A stretch of DNA of 64,000 nt, taken from the NCBI RefSeq assembly GCF_003182275.1, contig NZ_QGTR01000003.1:124001-188000 (forward strand), read 5' to 3'. This stretch comes from Hoeflea marina. GTDB lineage: Bacteria > Pseudomonadota > Alphaproteobacteria > Rhizobiales > Rhizobiaceae. The notes beneath the pieces are model-generated. The model saw only the letters and a program-made list of their open reading frames with translations. It did not search any database and was not told where the DNA came from. Each line of letters begins with the position of its first letter. Position 1 is the stretch's first letter. Both the position numbers and the translations under genes were made by a program. Positions 19,601 to 28,194 of the stretch are shown here, piece by piece.

Positions 19601-20083
19601 GCCCGACAGCGACAGGCTGGCGACGGGATCGAAGAACTCGGCGCGGCTGATGCCGGGCTCCTCGGCATCCTCGGGCAGGTTGCCGACGCCCTTGACCGCG
19701 GTCTCGACGTCGGTCATCGCCTGGCCGATATCGGTGCCCTCCGTGAACTCCAGACGGATCGTGCCGGACCCTTCGGAGGCGGTGGAGGACATCCGGTCGA
19801 CGCCGGAAATGTAGCGCACGGCCGGCTCCAGCACGGCGATGATGTTGGTCTCCACGTCCTCTGCGCTGGCGCCCGACCAGGCGACGCTGACCGACACCGC
19901 CGGCCGGTCGACGGGCGGGAAGAACTGGGTGTTGATGCGGGCGATCGAAAAGGCGCCGAAGAGCAGCATCAGCACCATCAGCAGATTGGCCGCATTGGGG
20001 TGGCGGACAAAGGTTGAGAGTATGCCGCCGCCGGACATCCGGCGCCCGGGGGGCGGGCCGGCGGGATCGAGCGGGACGTTCAA
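16643..20083 (-). CDS. RND efflux transporter permease subunit
   Basis: A 1146-residue inner-membrane proton antiporter of the AcrB/HAE superfamily. After the first helix comes the porter domain (VSVAWSGASAEDVET); the paired aspartates of helix 4 lie in GIIVDDAIVVGEHTN around residue 413. The second half repeats the plan and ends with VVNDSIILVDRLEERRAEG. Between helices 6 and 7 (about residues 500-630) there is an unusually long segment with two extra hydrophobic stretches. It overlaps the adaptor gene by four bases. No outer-membrane channel gene is next to it, so a TolC-like protein elsewhere is needed. Confidence 0.9.
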   Translation of the reverse strand: MNVPLDPAGPPPGRRMSGGGILSTFVRHPNAANLLMVLMLLFGAFSIARINTQFFPPVDRPAVSVSVAWSGASAEDVETNIIAVLEPAVRYISGVDRMSSTASEGSGTIRLEFTEGTDIGQAMTDVETAVKGVGNLPEDAEEPGISRAEFFDPVASLSLSGTTSETLKRIWAKRIRDDLIDRGVDQINFTGLRAAEIRVEVPEIELRRLGTTIAAVAQTIAANSRDLPSGNVDGAVERQLRAVADAQGARQLSRIEVLARPTGEKVLLGDIASITDGFADDATRGFSGASPAIELDVRRAPSADTLETAAVLSAYLDEIRPQLPPGLELAVYDDSSEALQSRIWLLIKNGLGGLLLVVAILFLFLDARIALWVAMGIPVAMLATIGVMFVTGQTINMISLFALIMMLGIIVDDAIVVGEHTNTRLEMGDDPVAAAENGVRMMLTPVLAAMTTTLAAFAPIMLIGDTVGQLIGVLPLVVIAVLVSSLVECFFVLPGHLAHSLSARAAPAWSWWRQFLIALLIAVAVAGLGSRLAVDLTGSAAALSSVSAWLLALPLAQRVALVAVAALTVASLIEFGLLKLAIHGQGRADRGAGRRGGVPESRFRQGFDRRFNRFRDGPFNALVTLAWHWRYVTIAITIGLVMVVAVGLVRSGKVEFVFFPSPEAESITGTISFNAGLPEAEAFVAIASHEAVLLRIDRELSGTGSSAIRSVFTTYRGSSRSGGAQARIKVQLTTSEQRDVRTPDLVTAWSDAVPSLAGVSRFAISQVRGGPPGRDIEVRLQGDRSAALKAASADVIAALSGIDGVSGLDDDLPWGKPELVMQLTPQGAAFGFTVDEVGRQIRNAFDGVIPFRFPRNDDEVTVRLSQTQSAAGTAALRSLDLRSPGGQFVPLTEVVDLTERQGFATIQRRDGKSTASVTGDLDSAVITTDQVISRLEASGALDLIAARHGVSYSFGGRAEEQEKAFSDLQLGTVIALSVIYIVLAWVFASYWRPVAVMLIIPLGVVGAIFGHWLLGYQLTILSFIGLLGLAGIVVNDSIILVDRLEERRAEGDDLATAAIGASRDRFRAVLLTSLTTIGGLLPLVYETDLQAQFLLPMAITIVFGLAFTTVFVLFLIPALIGVGDDIVRGFALLYGRGRARPAREPV

Positions 20084-21507
20084 CCGCCGAGCCCCCTGCG
20101 GGCGGCGCGCGAGCCCCCCGAACCGCGGCGCGGCGGACCGTCTCCGGCGGCCGCAGGCGGCGGGCTCGCGGCAGGCTTGGCCTCGCCCGGCGCGCGAACG
20201 GACAGTCCTTCCGTCGCTTCGGTCAGGCGCGTGACCAGCACCCGGGCTCCGTCTGCAAGGCCGGTCCTGACGATGACGTCCTCGCCGTCAAAGGCTACGA
20301 CCTCGACGGGGGAGCGCACCAGCTTGCCGTCCACCACGGTGAAGACATGGTCGGAATCGTGAAGCGCGGTTTCGGGCAGCCGCACGGTGTCGGGCCAGGC
20401 GCGGTCGGGCACACTGAGGGCCACGAAGGCGCCTGGGCGCAGTTGCACCGCATAGTCGGCGGTCTCTATCCTCGCATAGACATCGACGCCGCCGCGCTCC
20501 GCCGTCACCTTGGCGCCGATGCGGTCGATCGTGCCCTGATAGCGATAATCGGCGCCGCCGACGGTCCAGACGATCTCGATCGAGCGACCGACCAGCGGAT
20601 CAGCGTCGGTGGCCATGCGGCCGTACTGGGCGTTGGTCAGACCGAAATGGGCCTCGAGGGCAGTGTCGTCATAGAGCGATGCGACGACGTCGTTGGTGCT
20701 GAGGCTGCGGCCCAGGCCCGCGATCTCCTCGGAGATGATGCCATCGAAGGGAGCGGTCAGCGCCGTGTCGGCAAGATTGCGCCGGGCCTCGCGCAGCTTC
20801 CATTCGAGCCGGTCGGCATTCGCCTGCTGCTGGGCCCGCTGCGCCTCGGCAACCAGGATGGCGTTGCGGCTCTGGCTTGCCGCCTGCTCGCGCTGCGACA
20901 GGATCAGCTTGCGGTCCTCGAGCTGCTTGCTGGTCAGCGTCCCGCTATCGGCCAGGGCGGCGGCGCGATCGAGGTCGGTGCGGGCGAGCGCCAGCTGATC
21001 GACAGCGCCGTCGAGCTGTTCGCGCTCGGCGACAAGGCGCGCGTCGATTTCGGCGATCGCCGCCTTCACGGCGGCCAGATTGGCTTCCGCCTCCACGAGC
21101 GCGCCTTCGTAGGCAAACGGATCGACCCTTACCAGCACGTCGCCGCGGGAGACCCGCCGACCCGCCGCCAGACCGGGAAGCATGTCGATGACTTCGCCGT
21201 TGACGAGGGCACGCAGGTCGACGCTGCGGGCCGCATCGATCTGGCCGAAGACATGGATCGTCGGCTGATTATCGCCATGGGCGACGGGGACCGTCTCGAC
21301 CGTGTACACGGTGGGCTCGAAGATCCGGGGGGCGCGCGCCGGCCGCGAGGAGACCATGGCCTCCATGGCGGCATAGGAGCCGGCCAGCACCAGCAGCATC
21401 AGCAGGGTCTGCAGGACGCCACGGCCGAGCCGCCGGCCGACGCGCCGTCGGGCGGTCCCCGCAGTCTCGCCGGTTTGCGGCCGGGAAGTTTCAGTCCGGT
21501 CGAGCAT
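20080..21507 (-). CDS. RND efflux periplasmic adaptor (membrane fusion protein)
   Basis: A 475-residue HlyD/AcrA-type adaptor. It has an N-terminal membrane anchor (VLQTLLMLLVLAGSYAAME), a lipoyl half (VDLRALVNGEVIDMLPGLAAGRRVSRGDVLVRVD), a long coiled-coil hairpin around residues 130-240 with many A/E/Q/L, and a second half SDTALTAPFDGIISEE closing the lipoyl domain. It links the inner-membrane pump to an outer channel. It precedes the pump gene with a four-base overlap. The C-terminal 40 residues are rich in Pro, Ala and Gly and probably disordered. Confidence 0.88.
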   Translation of the reverse strand: MLDRTETSRPQTGETAGTARRRVGRRLGRGVLQTLLMLLVLAGSYAAMEAMVSSRPARAPRIFEPTVYTVETVPVAHGDNQPTIHVFGQIDAARSVDLRALVNGEVIDMLPGLAAGRRVSRGDVLVRVDPFAYEGALVEAEANLAAVKAAIAEIDARLVAEREQLDGAVDQLALARTDLDRAAALADSGTLTSKQLEDRKLILSQREQAASQSRNAILVAEAQRAQQQANADRLEWKLREARRNLADTALTAPFDGIISEEIAGLGRSLSTNDVVASLYDDTALEAHFGLTNAQYGRMATDADPLVGRSIEIVWTVGGADYRYQGTIDRIGAKVTAERGGVDVYARIETADYAVQLRPGAFVALSVPDRAWPDTVRLPETALHDSDHVFTVVDGKLVRSPVEVVAFDGEDVIVRTGLADGARVLVTRLTEATEGLSVRAPGEAKPAASPPPAAAGDGPPRRGSGGSRAARRGLGG

Positions 21508-21611
21508 CCATCATCTCCGTATGCCAAGAAGACCTAGCGGATGGATGCGATGGGGCAAAATTAAAGTTTTGTCATCTTGCCGCGGTGGCCGGACGGATAG
21601 GGCGCCTCGTG

Positions 21612-22619
21612 TCAGGCCTTGAGCTCGTCGGGCTCGAAGAGATAGGTGGTCGAGCAGAACTCGCAGACGACCGAGATGTGGCCGTCCTGGACGCTGTCGG
21701 TGATCTCCTCGGCGGAGAACCCGCTCAGCACGTCGGCGAGCTTCTCGCGCGAGCAGCTGCAATTGTCCGCCACGTCATGGGCCGGATAGACGCGCACGCC
21801 ATGCTCGTGGAACAGCCGGTACAGCAGCCGCTCGGCGCCCACCTCCGGGTCGGACAGCTCATCGGCCTTGACCGTGCCGACCAATGCCTTGGCCTCGGAC
21901 CAGAAGTCGTCATCGTCTGGATTGTGATCCTCCGCGCCTTCGGGCGCGTCGCCCCCGGGCAGGTCGGCGCCGCGCATGCGTTCGGGCGCGTCGGGCAGGA
22001 ACTGCACCACCAGGCCACCGGAGCGCCAGTGGTGGCGGCTCTGCCCGTCCTCGTCGCGGGTCAGCAATTCGGCCACGGCGAGCTTGAGGATGGTGGGGAT
22101 CTGCTCGGACTGGCGGAAATAGGTCTCGGCCATCTCGTGCAGCGACTCCCCCTTCATCTCGACGATGCCCTGGTAGCGCTGCATGTATTCGCCCTGGTCG
22201 ATAGTGAAGGCGAGAATGCCGGTGCCGAGCAGTTCGGTCGGGCTGGTGCGGCCGGCGGCTTCCGCCTCGGCAAGTCGCTCTTCGTCAAACCGGGCATAGG
22301 CGCGCACATCGCCGGGCGCCGTGAAATCGGCGACCACGAGTTCAACAGGGCCATCGCCCTTGGTCTGGACGATCAGCTTGCCTTCGAATTTGAGCGAGGT
22401 TCCGAGCAGCACGGTCAGCGTGATCATCTCCGCCAGCAGGCGGGCCACCGCAACGGGATAGTCATGCCGGCCGAGAATGCCGTCGAGCAGCGGTCCCAGT
22501 TGCACGGCGCGGCCGCGGATGTCGAGGGCGCCGACCTGGAACGGGACGACCCGGTCATCACCGGCAAAATCGATGTCACCCAGGCTGCGAAGTTCTGTGT
22601 CCATTGTCATAGGATCCAT
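21612..22619 (-). CDS. hslO: Hsp33 redox-regulated chaperone
   Basis: A 335-residue Hsp33. The zinc-binding redox switch near the C-terminus is intact: CSC in NCSCSRE and CEFC about 30 residues later. Under oxidation the cysteines release zinc, form disulfides and the protein becomes an ATP-independent holdase in the cytoplasm. It follows argF on the same strand after 94 bases, an arrangement (argD-argF-hslO) seen in rhizobia. Start 22619 is the first ATG; MTMDTE nine bases on is an alternative. Confidence 0.93.
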   Translation of the reverse strand: MDPMTMDTELRSLGDIDFAGDDRVVPFQVGALDIRGRAVQLGPLLDGILGRHDYPVAVARLLAEMITLTVLLGTSLKFEGKLIVQTKGDGPVELVVADFTAPGDVRAYARFDEERLAEAEAAGRTSPTELLGTGILAFTIDQGEYMQRYQGIVEMKGESLHEMAETYFRQSEQIPTILKLAVAELLTRDEDGQSRHHWRSGGLVVQFLPDAPERMRGADLPGGDAPEGAEDHNPDDDDFWSEAKALVGTVKADELSDPEVGAERLLYRLFHEHGVRVYPAHDVADNCSCSREKLADVLSGFSAEEITDSVQDGHISVVCEFCSTTYLFEPDELKA

Positions 22620-22713
22620 CTAGTGGCGCACCCGGACGGGTGCAAGGCACCGAACTCGGCAAACCGGATGATGCGGCGCCCGAGCGGGGCGTCCCGCAGG
22701 CTCGTGCCGGGCC

Positions 22714-23637
22714 TCAAAGAACTCCGAAGCACCAGCGCATGATCGCCTTCTGGGCGTGCAGGCGGTTCTCGGCCTCGTCGAAGACCACCGACTGGGCGCC
22801 GTCCATCACCTCGTCGGTGACCTCCTCGCCGCGATGGGCGGGGAGGCAATGCATGAACAGCGCATCCGGATTGGCCTTGCCCATCAGTCCGGCATTGACC
22901 TGAAAGGGAACAAAAACATTGTGGCCGCGGGCCCTGTGTTCCTGGTTCATCGACACCCAGGTGTCGGTGATGACACAGTCGGCGCCTTCGACCGCCTTGA
23001 CCGGATCGTTGCCGAGTTCGATCTCCGCGCCCTGTCCGCGGGCCCAGTCGACAAAGCGGGCGGTCGGCTCGGAGCCTTCCGGCACCGCGATCTTCAGCCG
23101 GTAGCCGAACTGCCCGGCGCCCTCGATCAGCGAATGCAGCACATTGTTGCCGTCACCGGTCCAGGCGATGGTCTTGCCCTTCACCGGGCCGCGATGCTCC
23201 TCGAATGTCAGGATGTCGGCCATGATCTGGCAGGGATGGGTGTCGTCGGTGAGCGCGTTGATCACCGGGACCGTGGCGTGTTCGGCCATTTCCAGCATGC
23301 GGTCATGATCGAGCGTGCGGATCATGATGGCATCGACATAGCGCGACAGCACCTTGGCGGTGTCGGCGATCGTTTCGGCGCGGCCGAGCTGCATTTCGGT
23401 GCCGGACAGGAACAGGGTTTCGCCGCCGAGCTGGCGCATGCCGACGTCAAAGGAGACCCGGGTCCTGGTCGAGGGCTTCTCGAAGATCATGGCCAGCATT
23501 TTCCCTGCCAGCGGTCGATCACGGTCGGTCGCCGACTTGGCGGCGCGCGCGGCGTCGAGCATCACGCGCAGGTCGCCGCCCGAAACGGCGGACAAATCGA
23601 GAAAATGGCGGGGCGTCCCGGCTTCTGTCTGGGTCAT
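22714..23637 (-). CDS. argF: Ornithine carbamoyltransferase
   Basis: A 307-residue transcarbamylase making citrulline from ornithine and carbamoyl phosphate. The carbamoyl-phosphate loop STRTRVSF, the HPCQIMAD motif and the ornithine-site [13 protein letters not shown] are all intact. The length is normal. It follows argD by 16 bases and is therefore part of the same arginine-synthesis transcript, with hslO behind. Confidence 0.95.
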   Translation of the reverse strand: MTQTEAGTPRHFLDLSAVSGGDLRVMLDAARAAKSATDRDRPLAGKMLAMIFEKPSTRTRVSFDVGMRQLGGETLFLSGTEMQLGRAETIADTAKVLSRYVDAIMIRTLDHDRMLEMAEHATVPVINALTDDTHPCQIMADILTFEEHRGPVKGKTIAWTGDGNNVLHSLIEGAGQFGYRLKIAVPEGSEPTARFVDWARGQGAEIELGNDPVKAVEGADCVITDTWVSMNQEHRARGHNVFVPFQVNAGLMGKANPDALFMHCLPAHRGEEVTDEVMDGAQSVVFDEAENRLHAQKAIMRWCFGVL

Positions 23638-23653
23638 TGTCCGGCGGTATCCG

Positions 23654-24847
23654 TCAGTTGGCGGGGGAATTGGTCGACAGCTGGTCGAGGGCGGCTTCCA
23701 TGCGGCTCAGGCCTTCGCGCGCTTCCTCTGCGCTCAGTATCAGCGGCGGCAACAGCCGCACGACGTTGTCGCCGGCCGGCACGCTGAGCAGGCGCTCGTT
23801 GCGGAAGGCCTGCACCATTTCGGTGTTGGACCTGACGCATTTGATGCCGATCATCAGGCCTGCTCCCCGGATTTCGGCGACGAGGCCGGGATAGCGGTCC
23901 TTGATGGCGGCCAGGCCCTGGCGCATGACCCGGGCTATGTCGCCGATATGTTCCAGAAAGCCATCGGCGAGGACAACGTCAAGCACGGCATTGCCGACGG
24001 CCATCGCCAGCGGGTTGCCGCCGAAGGTGGTGCCGTGGCTGCCGGCGGTCATGCCGTCGGCCGCCTCGGCCGTGGCAAGGCAGGCCCCCATCGGGAAACC
24101 GCCGCCGATGCCCTTGGCAATCGCCATGATGTCGGGGGTGATGCCTGCCCATTCGTGGGCAAACAGCTTTCCGGTGCGGCCGACGCCGGACTGGACCTCA
24201 TCAAGCACCAGCAGGATCCCGCTCTCGTCGCAGAGATCGCGCAGCGCGCGCAGCCATTCGGGGGTCAGCGTGCGCACGCCGCCCTCACCCTGCAGCGGCT
24301 CGATCAGGATTGCCGCAGTCTCATGGGTAATGGCGGCCTTGAAGGCGTCGAGATCACCGAACGGCACCTGCTCGAATCCCTCGACCTTCGGGCCGAACCC
24401 CTCGAGATACTTGGCCTGGCTGCCGGCGGCGATCGTCGCCAGGGTGCGGCCGTGGAAGGCGCCCTCCATGGTGATGATGCGGAAGCGCTCCGGCTGGCCA
24501 TTGACGAAGAAGTGGCGGCGCGCGGTCTTGATGGCGCATTCCAGCGCCTCTGCGCCGGAATTGGTGAAGAACACCTTGTCGGCAAATGTCGCCTGCACCA
24601 GGCGCTCGCCAAGTCGGGTCTGGCCCGGAATTTCATAGAGATTGGACAGATGCCAGAGGCGCCCGGCCTGATCGGTCAGGGCATTGACGAGATGCGGATG
24701 CGAATAGCCCAGCGAGTTTACGGCAATGCCTGCGCCGAAATCGAGATATCGGTCGCCGTTGTCGGCAATCAGCCAGACGCCCTCGCCCCGCTCGAACCTG
24801 ACGGGAATCCGGTTGTATGTGTCATAAAGCGGCGTGGCCTGTGCCAT
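23654..24847 (-). CDS. argD: Acetylornithine aminotransferase
   Basis: A 397-residue class-III PLP aminotransferase. Visible motifs are [33 protein letters not shown], the Asp of [15 protein letters not shown] and the PLP lysine in [14 protein letters not shown]. It converts N-acetylglutamate semialdehyde to N-acetylornithine and often also serves lysine synthesis. The start at 24847 is supported by GGAGA seven bases upstream; a longer frame to 24931 has none. The leader holds a terminator-like hairpin at 24922-24953. Confidence 0.94.
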   Translation of the reverse strand: MAQATPLYDTYNRIPVRFERGEGVWLIADNGDRYLDFGAGIAVNSLGYSHPHLVNALTDQAGRLWHLSNLYEIPGQTRLGERLVQATFADKVFFTNSGAEALECAIKTARRHFFVNGQPERFRIITMEGAFHGRTLATIAAGSQAKYLEGFGPKVEGFEQVPFGDLDAFKAAITHETAAILIEPLQGEGGVRTLTPEWLRALRDLCDESGILLVLDEVQSGVGRTGKLFAHEWAGITPDIMAIAKGIGGGFPMGACLATAEAADGMTAGSHGTTFGGNPLAMAVGNAVLDVVLADGFLEHIGDIARVMRQGLAAIKDRYPGLVAEIRGAGLMIGIKCVRSNTEMVQAFRNERLLSVPAGDNVVRLLPPLILSAEEAREGLSRMEAALDQLSTNSPAN

Positions 24848-24921
24848 GGCGCTTGTCTCCCATATCCGGCCGGTCATGCCGATCATTGCAAATCGGTCGA
24901 ACAAACCGGTTGGTGGTTGCC

Positions 24922-24953
24922 AGAAAATCAAAACGCCGCCCCTGCGGGCGGCG
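24922..24953 (-). terminator. Terminator-like hairpin in the argD leader
   Basis: Read on the minus strand, CGCCGCCC and GGGCGGCG form an eight-base stem with loop GCAG, followed by TTTTGATTTT. It has the form of an intrinsic terminator and stands about 75 bases before the argD start. It may be an attenuator of argDF-hslO or may stop antisense transcripts from the gcrA side. Confidence 0.5.
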
Positions 24954-25091
24954 CGGGCACTATTTACGTTTCAAAGTGGGATGTCAATCTGAGCCGCGTT
25001 TCAGGGCTTTGGCGGGTCTGCGGACGGTTTGGCCGGGCCGGTACGCCGGCGTCTCTGAGAATTCCGGTAAGTTGGGGAAAACCACAAAAAG

Positions 25092-25133
25092 GATTCCCCA
25101 TGATTCGCCTGACTCTTGTCACGGAGTCAGGCG
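25092..25133. promoter_or_regulatory. Cluster of four GANTC (CcrM) sites with 10-bp inverted repeat, gcrA upstream region
   Basis: GATTC at 25092 and 25102, GACTC at 25111 and GAGTC at 25124 all lie within 37 bases. The last two are inside a perfect inverted repeat CGCCTGACTC / GAGTCAGGCG (25106-25115 and 25124-25133). GANTC is the methylation site of CcrM, and GcrA acts at methylated promoters in alphaproteobacteria, so this looks like cell-cycle control DNA. Confidence 0.6.
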
Positions 25134-25141
25134 ACCACTAA
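25100..25141 (+). CDS. Possible 13-residue leader peptide before gcrA
   Basis: ATG at 25100 has AAAAAGGA six bases upstream and reads MIRLTLVTESGDH followed by TAA. The open frame coincides with the inverted repeat and GANTC cluster. A well-placed ribosome site is the only support for translation; chance is possible. Confidence 0.25.
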   Translation: MIRLTLVTESGDH

Positions 25142-25276
25142 GTTACGGGTGACAGACTGGAAGGTCGCGGCGGACACTGGTCACCTCACAGCAACCGTAT
25201 GTATCGGCTCCGGCGCCGCCGGACGTTGATGAGGGATTCTGCCATCCCGACGTACGGGGCACAGGGAGAAAGATGC

Positions 25277-25822
25277 ATGAACTGGACTGATGAACGGGTC
25301 GAAAGACTCAAGAAGCTCTGGGCCGACGGTCTGAGCGCAAGCCAGATTGCGGCACAGCTCGGCGGCGTCAGCCGCAATGCGGTCATCGGCAAGGTGCATC
25401 GCCTGAACCTGCCCGGTCGTGCGAAAAGCGGCGGACAGGCCGCTGTTCGCACCAAACGGACCACGACCGCACCGCGCGCTCCCAACTATGCAAGCCGCGG
25501 CCAGACATCGACCAACGCCGTCAGCAGATCCTCCATCGGCGGCATTTCGGCCGGTGGCGGGGCCACTGCGCTGAAACAGGACGTGGAGGTCTCGACCGCA
25601 CTGGCACTGGACACGCGCCCGATCCAGGACGTGGTGGTGCCGATTTCCCGCCGCCTGAGCCTGATCGAACTCAGCGAACGCACCTGCAAATGGCCCATCG
25701 GCGACCCGCTTCAGGAAGGTTTCCATTTCTGCGGCAACGATGCGGCCGAGGCAGCCCCCTACTGCACCTATCATTCCCGCCTGGCCTTCCAGCCATCGAG
25801 CGAGCGCAAGCGCGCACGCTGA
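25277..25822 (+). CDS. gcrA: GcrA family cell cycle regulator
   Basis: A 181-residue GcrA homologue. The N-terminal DNA-binding region is MNWTDERVERLKKLWADG with SASQIAAQLGGVSRNAVIGK; the middle is low-complexity; the C-terminal sigma-70-contact domain keeps RTCKWPIGDP, FHFCG and PYCTYHSRLAFQP. GcrA recruits sigma-70 RNA polymerase to promoters carrying methylated GANTC and drives S-phase transcription. The start is fixed by AGGGAGAA before ATG 25277. It is divergent from argD. Confidence 0.94.
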   Translation: MNWTDERVERLKKLWADGLSASQIAAQLGGVSRNAVIGKVHRLNLPGRAKSGGQAAVRTKRTTTAPRAPNYASRGQTSTNAVSRSSIGGISAGGGATALKQDVEVSTALALDTRPIQDVVVPISRRLSLIELSERTCKWPIGDPLQEGFHFCGNDAAEAAPYCTYHSRLAFQPSSERKRAR

Positions 25823-25841
25823 ACACAGACTGCAGCAGACC

Positions 25842-25869
25842 AAAAAAGCCCGGATTGTCCGGGCTTTTC
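25842..25869. terminator. Bidirectional intrinsic terminator between gcrA and phoB
   Basis: AGCCCGGA and TCCGGGCT form a perfect stem with a TTG loop, flanked by an A-run on the left and a T-run on the right, so it can end both converging transcripts. Confidence 0.88.
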
Positions 25870-25895
25870 TGTGTCTGGACCGCGGCTGACAAGGC

Positions 25896-26585
25896 TCAGC
25901 TCTCGATTGCGTATCCCGCGCCGCGCACCGTTCGGACGATGTCGCGCATGTTGGACAGATTGAGCGCCTTGCGCAGGCGGCCGACATGCACATCCACCGT
26001 GCGCTCGTCGACATAGACATCATGGCCCCAGACGCCGTCGAGCAGCTGCGAGCGGGAGTAGACCCGCCCCGGCGAGCTCATCAGATATTCCAGCAGCCGG
26101 AACTCTGTGGGGCCCAGCTTGACGTCGCGGCCCCGGCGGCGGACCCGATGGGTCTCGCGATCAAGCTCGACATCCCCGACCTTGAGCTGGCTGGAGATCG
26201 ACTCCGGCCTCGCACGCCTGAGCATGGCGCGAATGCGGGCGAGCAGTTCCGGCGTCGAAAACGGCTTGACGACATAATCGTCGGCGCCGGTTGTCAGGCC
26301 GCGAATGCGCTCGCTCTCCTCGCCGCGCGCCGTCAGCATGATGATCGGCAGCCGTTCGGTTTCCGGCCGCAGCCGAAGCCGGCGGCAGAGTTCGATGCCC
26401 GAAATCCCGGGCAGCATCCAGTCGAGCACCAGCAGGTCGGGCACCCGCTCGCGCAGGCGGATCTCCGCCTCGTCGCCGCGGCCGACCGTATCGACCTCGT
26501 AGCCTTCAGCTTCAAGATTGTAGCGCAGCAGCACGCTGAGCGCCTCTTCGTCCTCAACCACCGTTATGCGCGGAGTCATGGCCAT
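25896..26585 (-). CDS. phoB: Phosphate regulon response regulator PhoB
   Basis: A 229-residue OmpR-type regulator. The receiver domain has the acidic pair near EDEEALS, the phosphorylated Asp in LLVLDWMLPGISG and Lys in VVKPFSTPELLAR; the winged helix carries LGPTEFRLLEYLMSSPGRVYSR (in part) and TVDVHVGRLRKAL. It is phosphorylated by PhoR and activates Pho-box promoters under phosphate limitation. It is the last gene of the pst operon, 23 bases after phoU, and so will be induced by its own product. Confidence 0.95.
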   Translation of the reverse strand: MAMTPRITVVEDEEALSVLLRYNLEAEGYEVDTVGRGDEAEIRLRERVPDLLVLDWMLPGISGIELCRRLRLRPETERLPIIMLTARGEESERIRGLTTGADDYVVKPFSTPELLARIRAMLRRARPESISSQLKVGDVELDRETHRVRRRGRDVKLGPTEFRLLEYLMSSPGRVYSRSQLLDGVWGHDVYVDERTVDVHVGRLRKALNLSNMRDIVRTVRGAGYAIES

Positions 26586-26608
26586 GGGTCAGTCCCCGTT
26601 GTGTGTGC

Positions 26609-27328
26609 TCAATCGCCCGGCGAAGTGGCGATGACATTGGCAGTGTCATCATCCTTCGGCCGGTCGCTGGACATCTGGTCGCCGGTCGCCACGTAGTAGA
26701 CGGTCTCGGCAATGTTGGTGGCGTGATCGCCGATCCGCTCGATGTTCTTGGCGCAGAACAGCAGATGGGTGCAGGCGGTGATGTTGCGCGGGTCTTCCAT
26801 CATGTAGGTGAGCAGTTCGCGGAACAGCGACGTGTAGATGGCGTCGATCTCCTCGTCGCGTTCCCGGATGGAGGTGGCAAGTTCCGGCGAACGGGTGGCG
26901 AAAGCATCGAGCACTTCCTTGAGCTGGGTCAGCGCCAGCTCGGCCAGATGCTCGAGTCCGCGCACAAGCTTCTTGGGCTGCGCCATGGTGTGGACCGCGA
27001 TCACCCGCTTGGCGATGTTCTTGCCCAGGTCACCGACCCGCTCGAGGTCGGAGGCGATGCGGATCGAGCCGATGATCTCGCGCAGATCCTGGGCCATGGG
27101 CTGTCGCTTGGCGATGATCAGGACCGCCCGGTCATAGATCTCGCGCTCGGCGACATCGAGCAGAAGATCCTCGGAGATCACCCGCTGGGCGAGCGCCATG
27201 TCGGCATTGACCAGCGCCTGCACGGAGTCGGCGACCATGCCCTCGCCGATGCCGCCCATTTCGGAAAGGCGGCGGACCAGCCAGCGGAGTTCATCATCAT
27301 AGGCACTAACTGTGTGTGCTACAGGCAT
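26609..27328 (-). CDS. phoU: Phosphate signalling protein PhoU
   Basis: A 239-residue all-helical protein made of two PhoU repeats. Each has the E/DxxxD-type metal-binding pattern, visible as ASDLERVGDLGKNIAKR and AKNIERIGDHATNIAE. PhoU connects the Pst transporter to PhoR and keeps the regulon off when phosphate is sufficient. Position between pstB and phoB is the usual one in this order of bacteria. Confidence 0.95.
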   Translation of the reverse strand: MPVAHTVSAYDDELRWLVRRLSEMGGIGEGMVADSVQALVNADMALAQRVISEDLLLDVAEREIYDRAVLIIAKRQPMAQDLREIIGSIRIASDLERVGDLGKNIAKRVIAVHTMAQPKKLVRGLEHLAELALTQLKEVLDAFATRSPELATSIRERDEEIDAIYTSLFRELLTYMMEDPRNITACTHLLFCAKNIERIGDHATNIAETVYYVATGDQMSSDRPKDDDTANVIATSPGD

Positions 27329-27376
27329 GGGTGCGTCCTCGCAAAGTAAAGTCGATCATGGGCGCCGGGAGATCTG

Positions 27377-28174
27377 TCAACCGAAGCGGCCGGTGATGTA
27401 GTCCTGGGTGCGGCGGTCATCCGGATTGGTGAACATCTTGTCGGTGGGACCTTCCTCGACGACGATGCCCATGTGAAACATCGCCGTTCGCTGCGAAACC
27501 CTGGCGGCCTGCTGCATCGAGTGGGTGACGATGATGACCGTGTACTGGTTGCGCAACTCCGAAATCAGCTCCTCGACCTGGGCGGTCGCGATCGGATCGA
27601 GCGCCGAGCAGGGCTCGTCCATCAACAGCACTTCCGGAGACGTGGCGATGGCGCGGGCGATGCAGAGACGCTGCTGCTGGCCGCCGGAGAGGCCGGTCCC
27701 GGGTGCAGCGAGGCGATCCTTGACCTCGTTCCAGAGAGCGGCCTTGTGCAGAGACTGTTCGACCACCTCGTCGAGCTCGGCCTTGGTGCGGGTCAGGCCG
27801 TGGATCTTGGGCCCATAGGCGACATTGTCATAGATGGATTTCGGGAAGGGGTTGGGCTTCTGAAACACCATCCCCACCTTCGCCCTGAGCTGGACCGGGT
27901 CGACACGGCGGTCATAGATGTCCTCGCCGTCAATCTCGATCCGGCCCTCGACGCGACAGCCGACGATGGTGTCGTTCATCCGGTTGAGGCAGCGCAGGAA
28001 TGTCGATTTCCCGCAGCCCGACGGCCCGATGAAAGCGGTCACCGACTCGCTGGGGATGTCGATGTTGACATCCTTGATGGCGTGGTTCTGCCCATAATAG
28101 ACCTGGACATTGCGAGCGTTCACTTTGGCGGCCTTGACCGGCAGGGGGAGTTCAGTCATTCGCATGTTGCTCAT
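27377..28174 (-). CDS. pstB: Phosphate ABC transporter ATP-binding protein
   Basis: A 265-residue ABC ATPase. Walker A is GPSGCGKST, the signature is [14 protein letters not shown], Walker B is [13 protein letters not shown], and the switch His is in IVTHSMQQA. These match PstB closely, including [22 protein letters not shown] (in part). It powers phosphate uptake through PstC/PstA. The start could be the Met at 28174 or 28159; both are preceded by purine-rich sequence. Confidence 0.95.
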   Translation of the reverse strand: MSNMRMTELPLPVKAAKVNARNVQVYYGQNHAIKDVNIDIPSESVTAFIGPSGCGKSTFLRCLNRMNDTIVGCRVEGRIEIDGEDIYDRRVDPVQLRAKVGMVFQKPNPFPKSIYDNVAYGPKIHGLTRTKAELDEVVEQSLHKAALWNEVKDRLAAPGTGLSGGQQQRLCIARAIATSPEVLLMDEPCSALDPIATAQVEELISELRNQYTVIIVTHSMQQAARVSQRTAMFHMGIVVEEGPTDKMFTNPDDRRTQDYITGRFG

Positions 28175-28194
28175 TCTCTTACCTTTTCCAAACT

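Noticed and set aside
17051-20017. Open frame of 988 codons on the plus strand opposite the RND permease gene
   Set aside because: It is the shadow of a GC-rich gene on the other strand: composition is dominated by Gly, Asp, His and Arg, no domain is seen, and the minus-strand protein is a clear RND pump.
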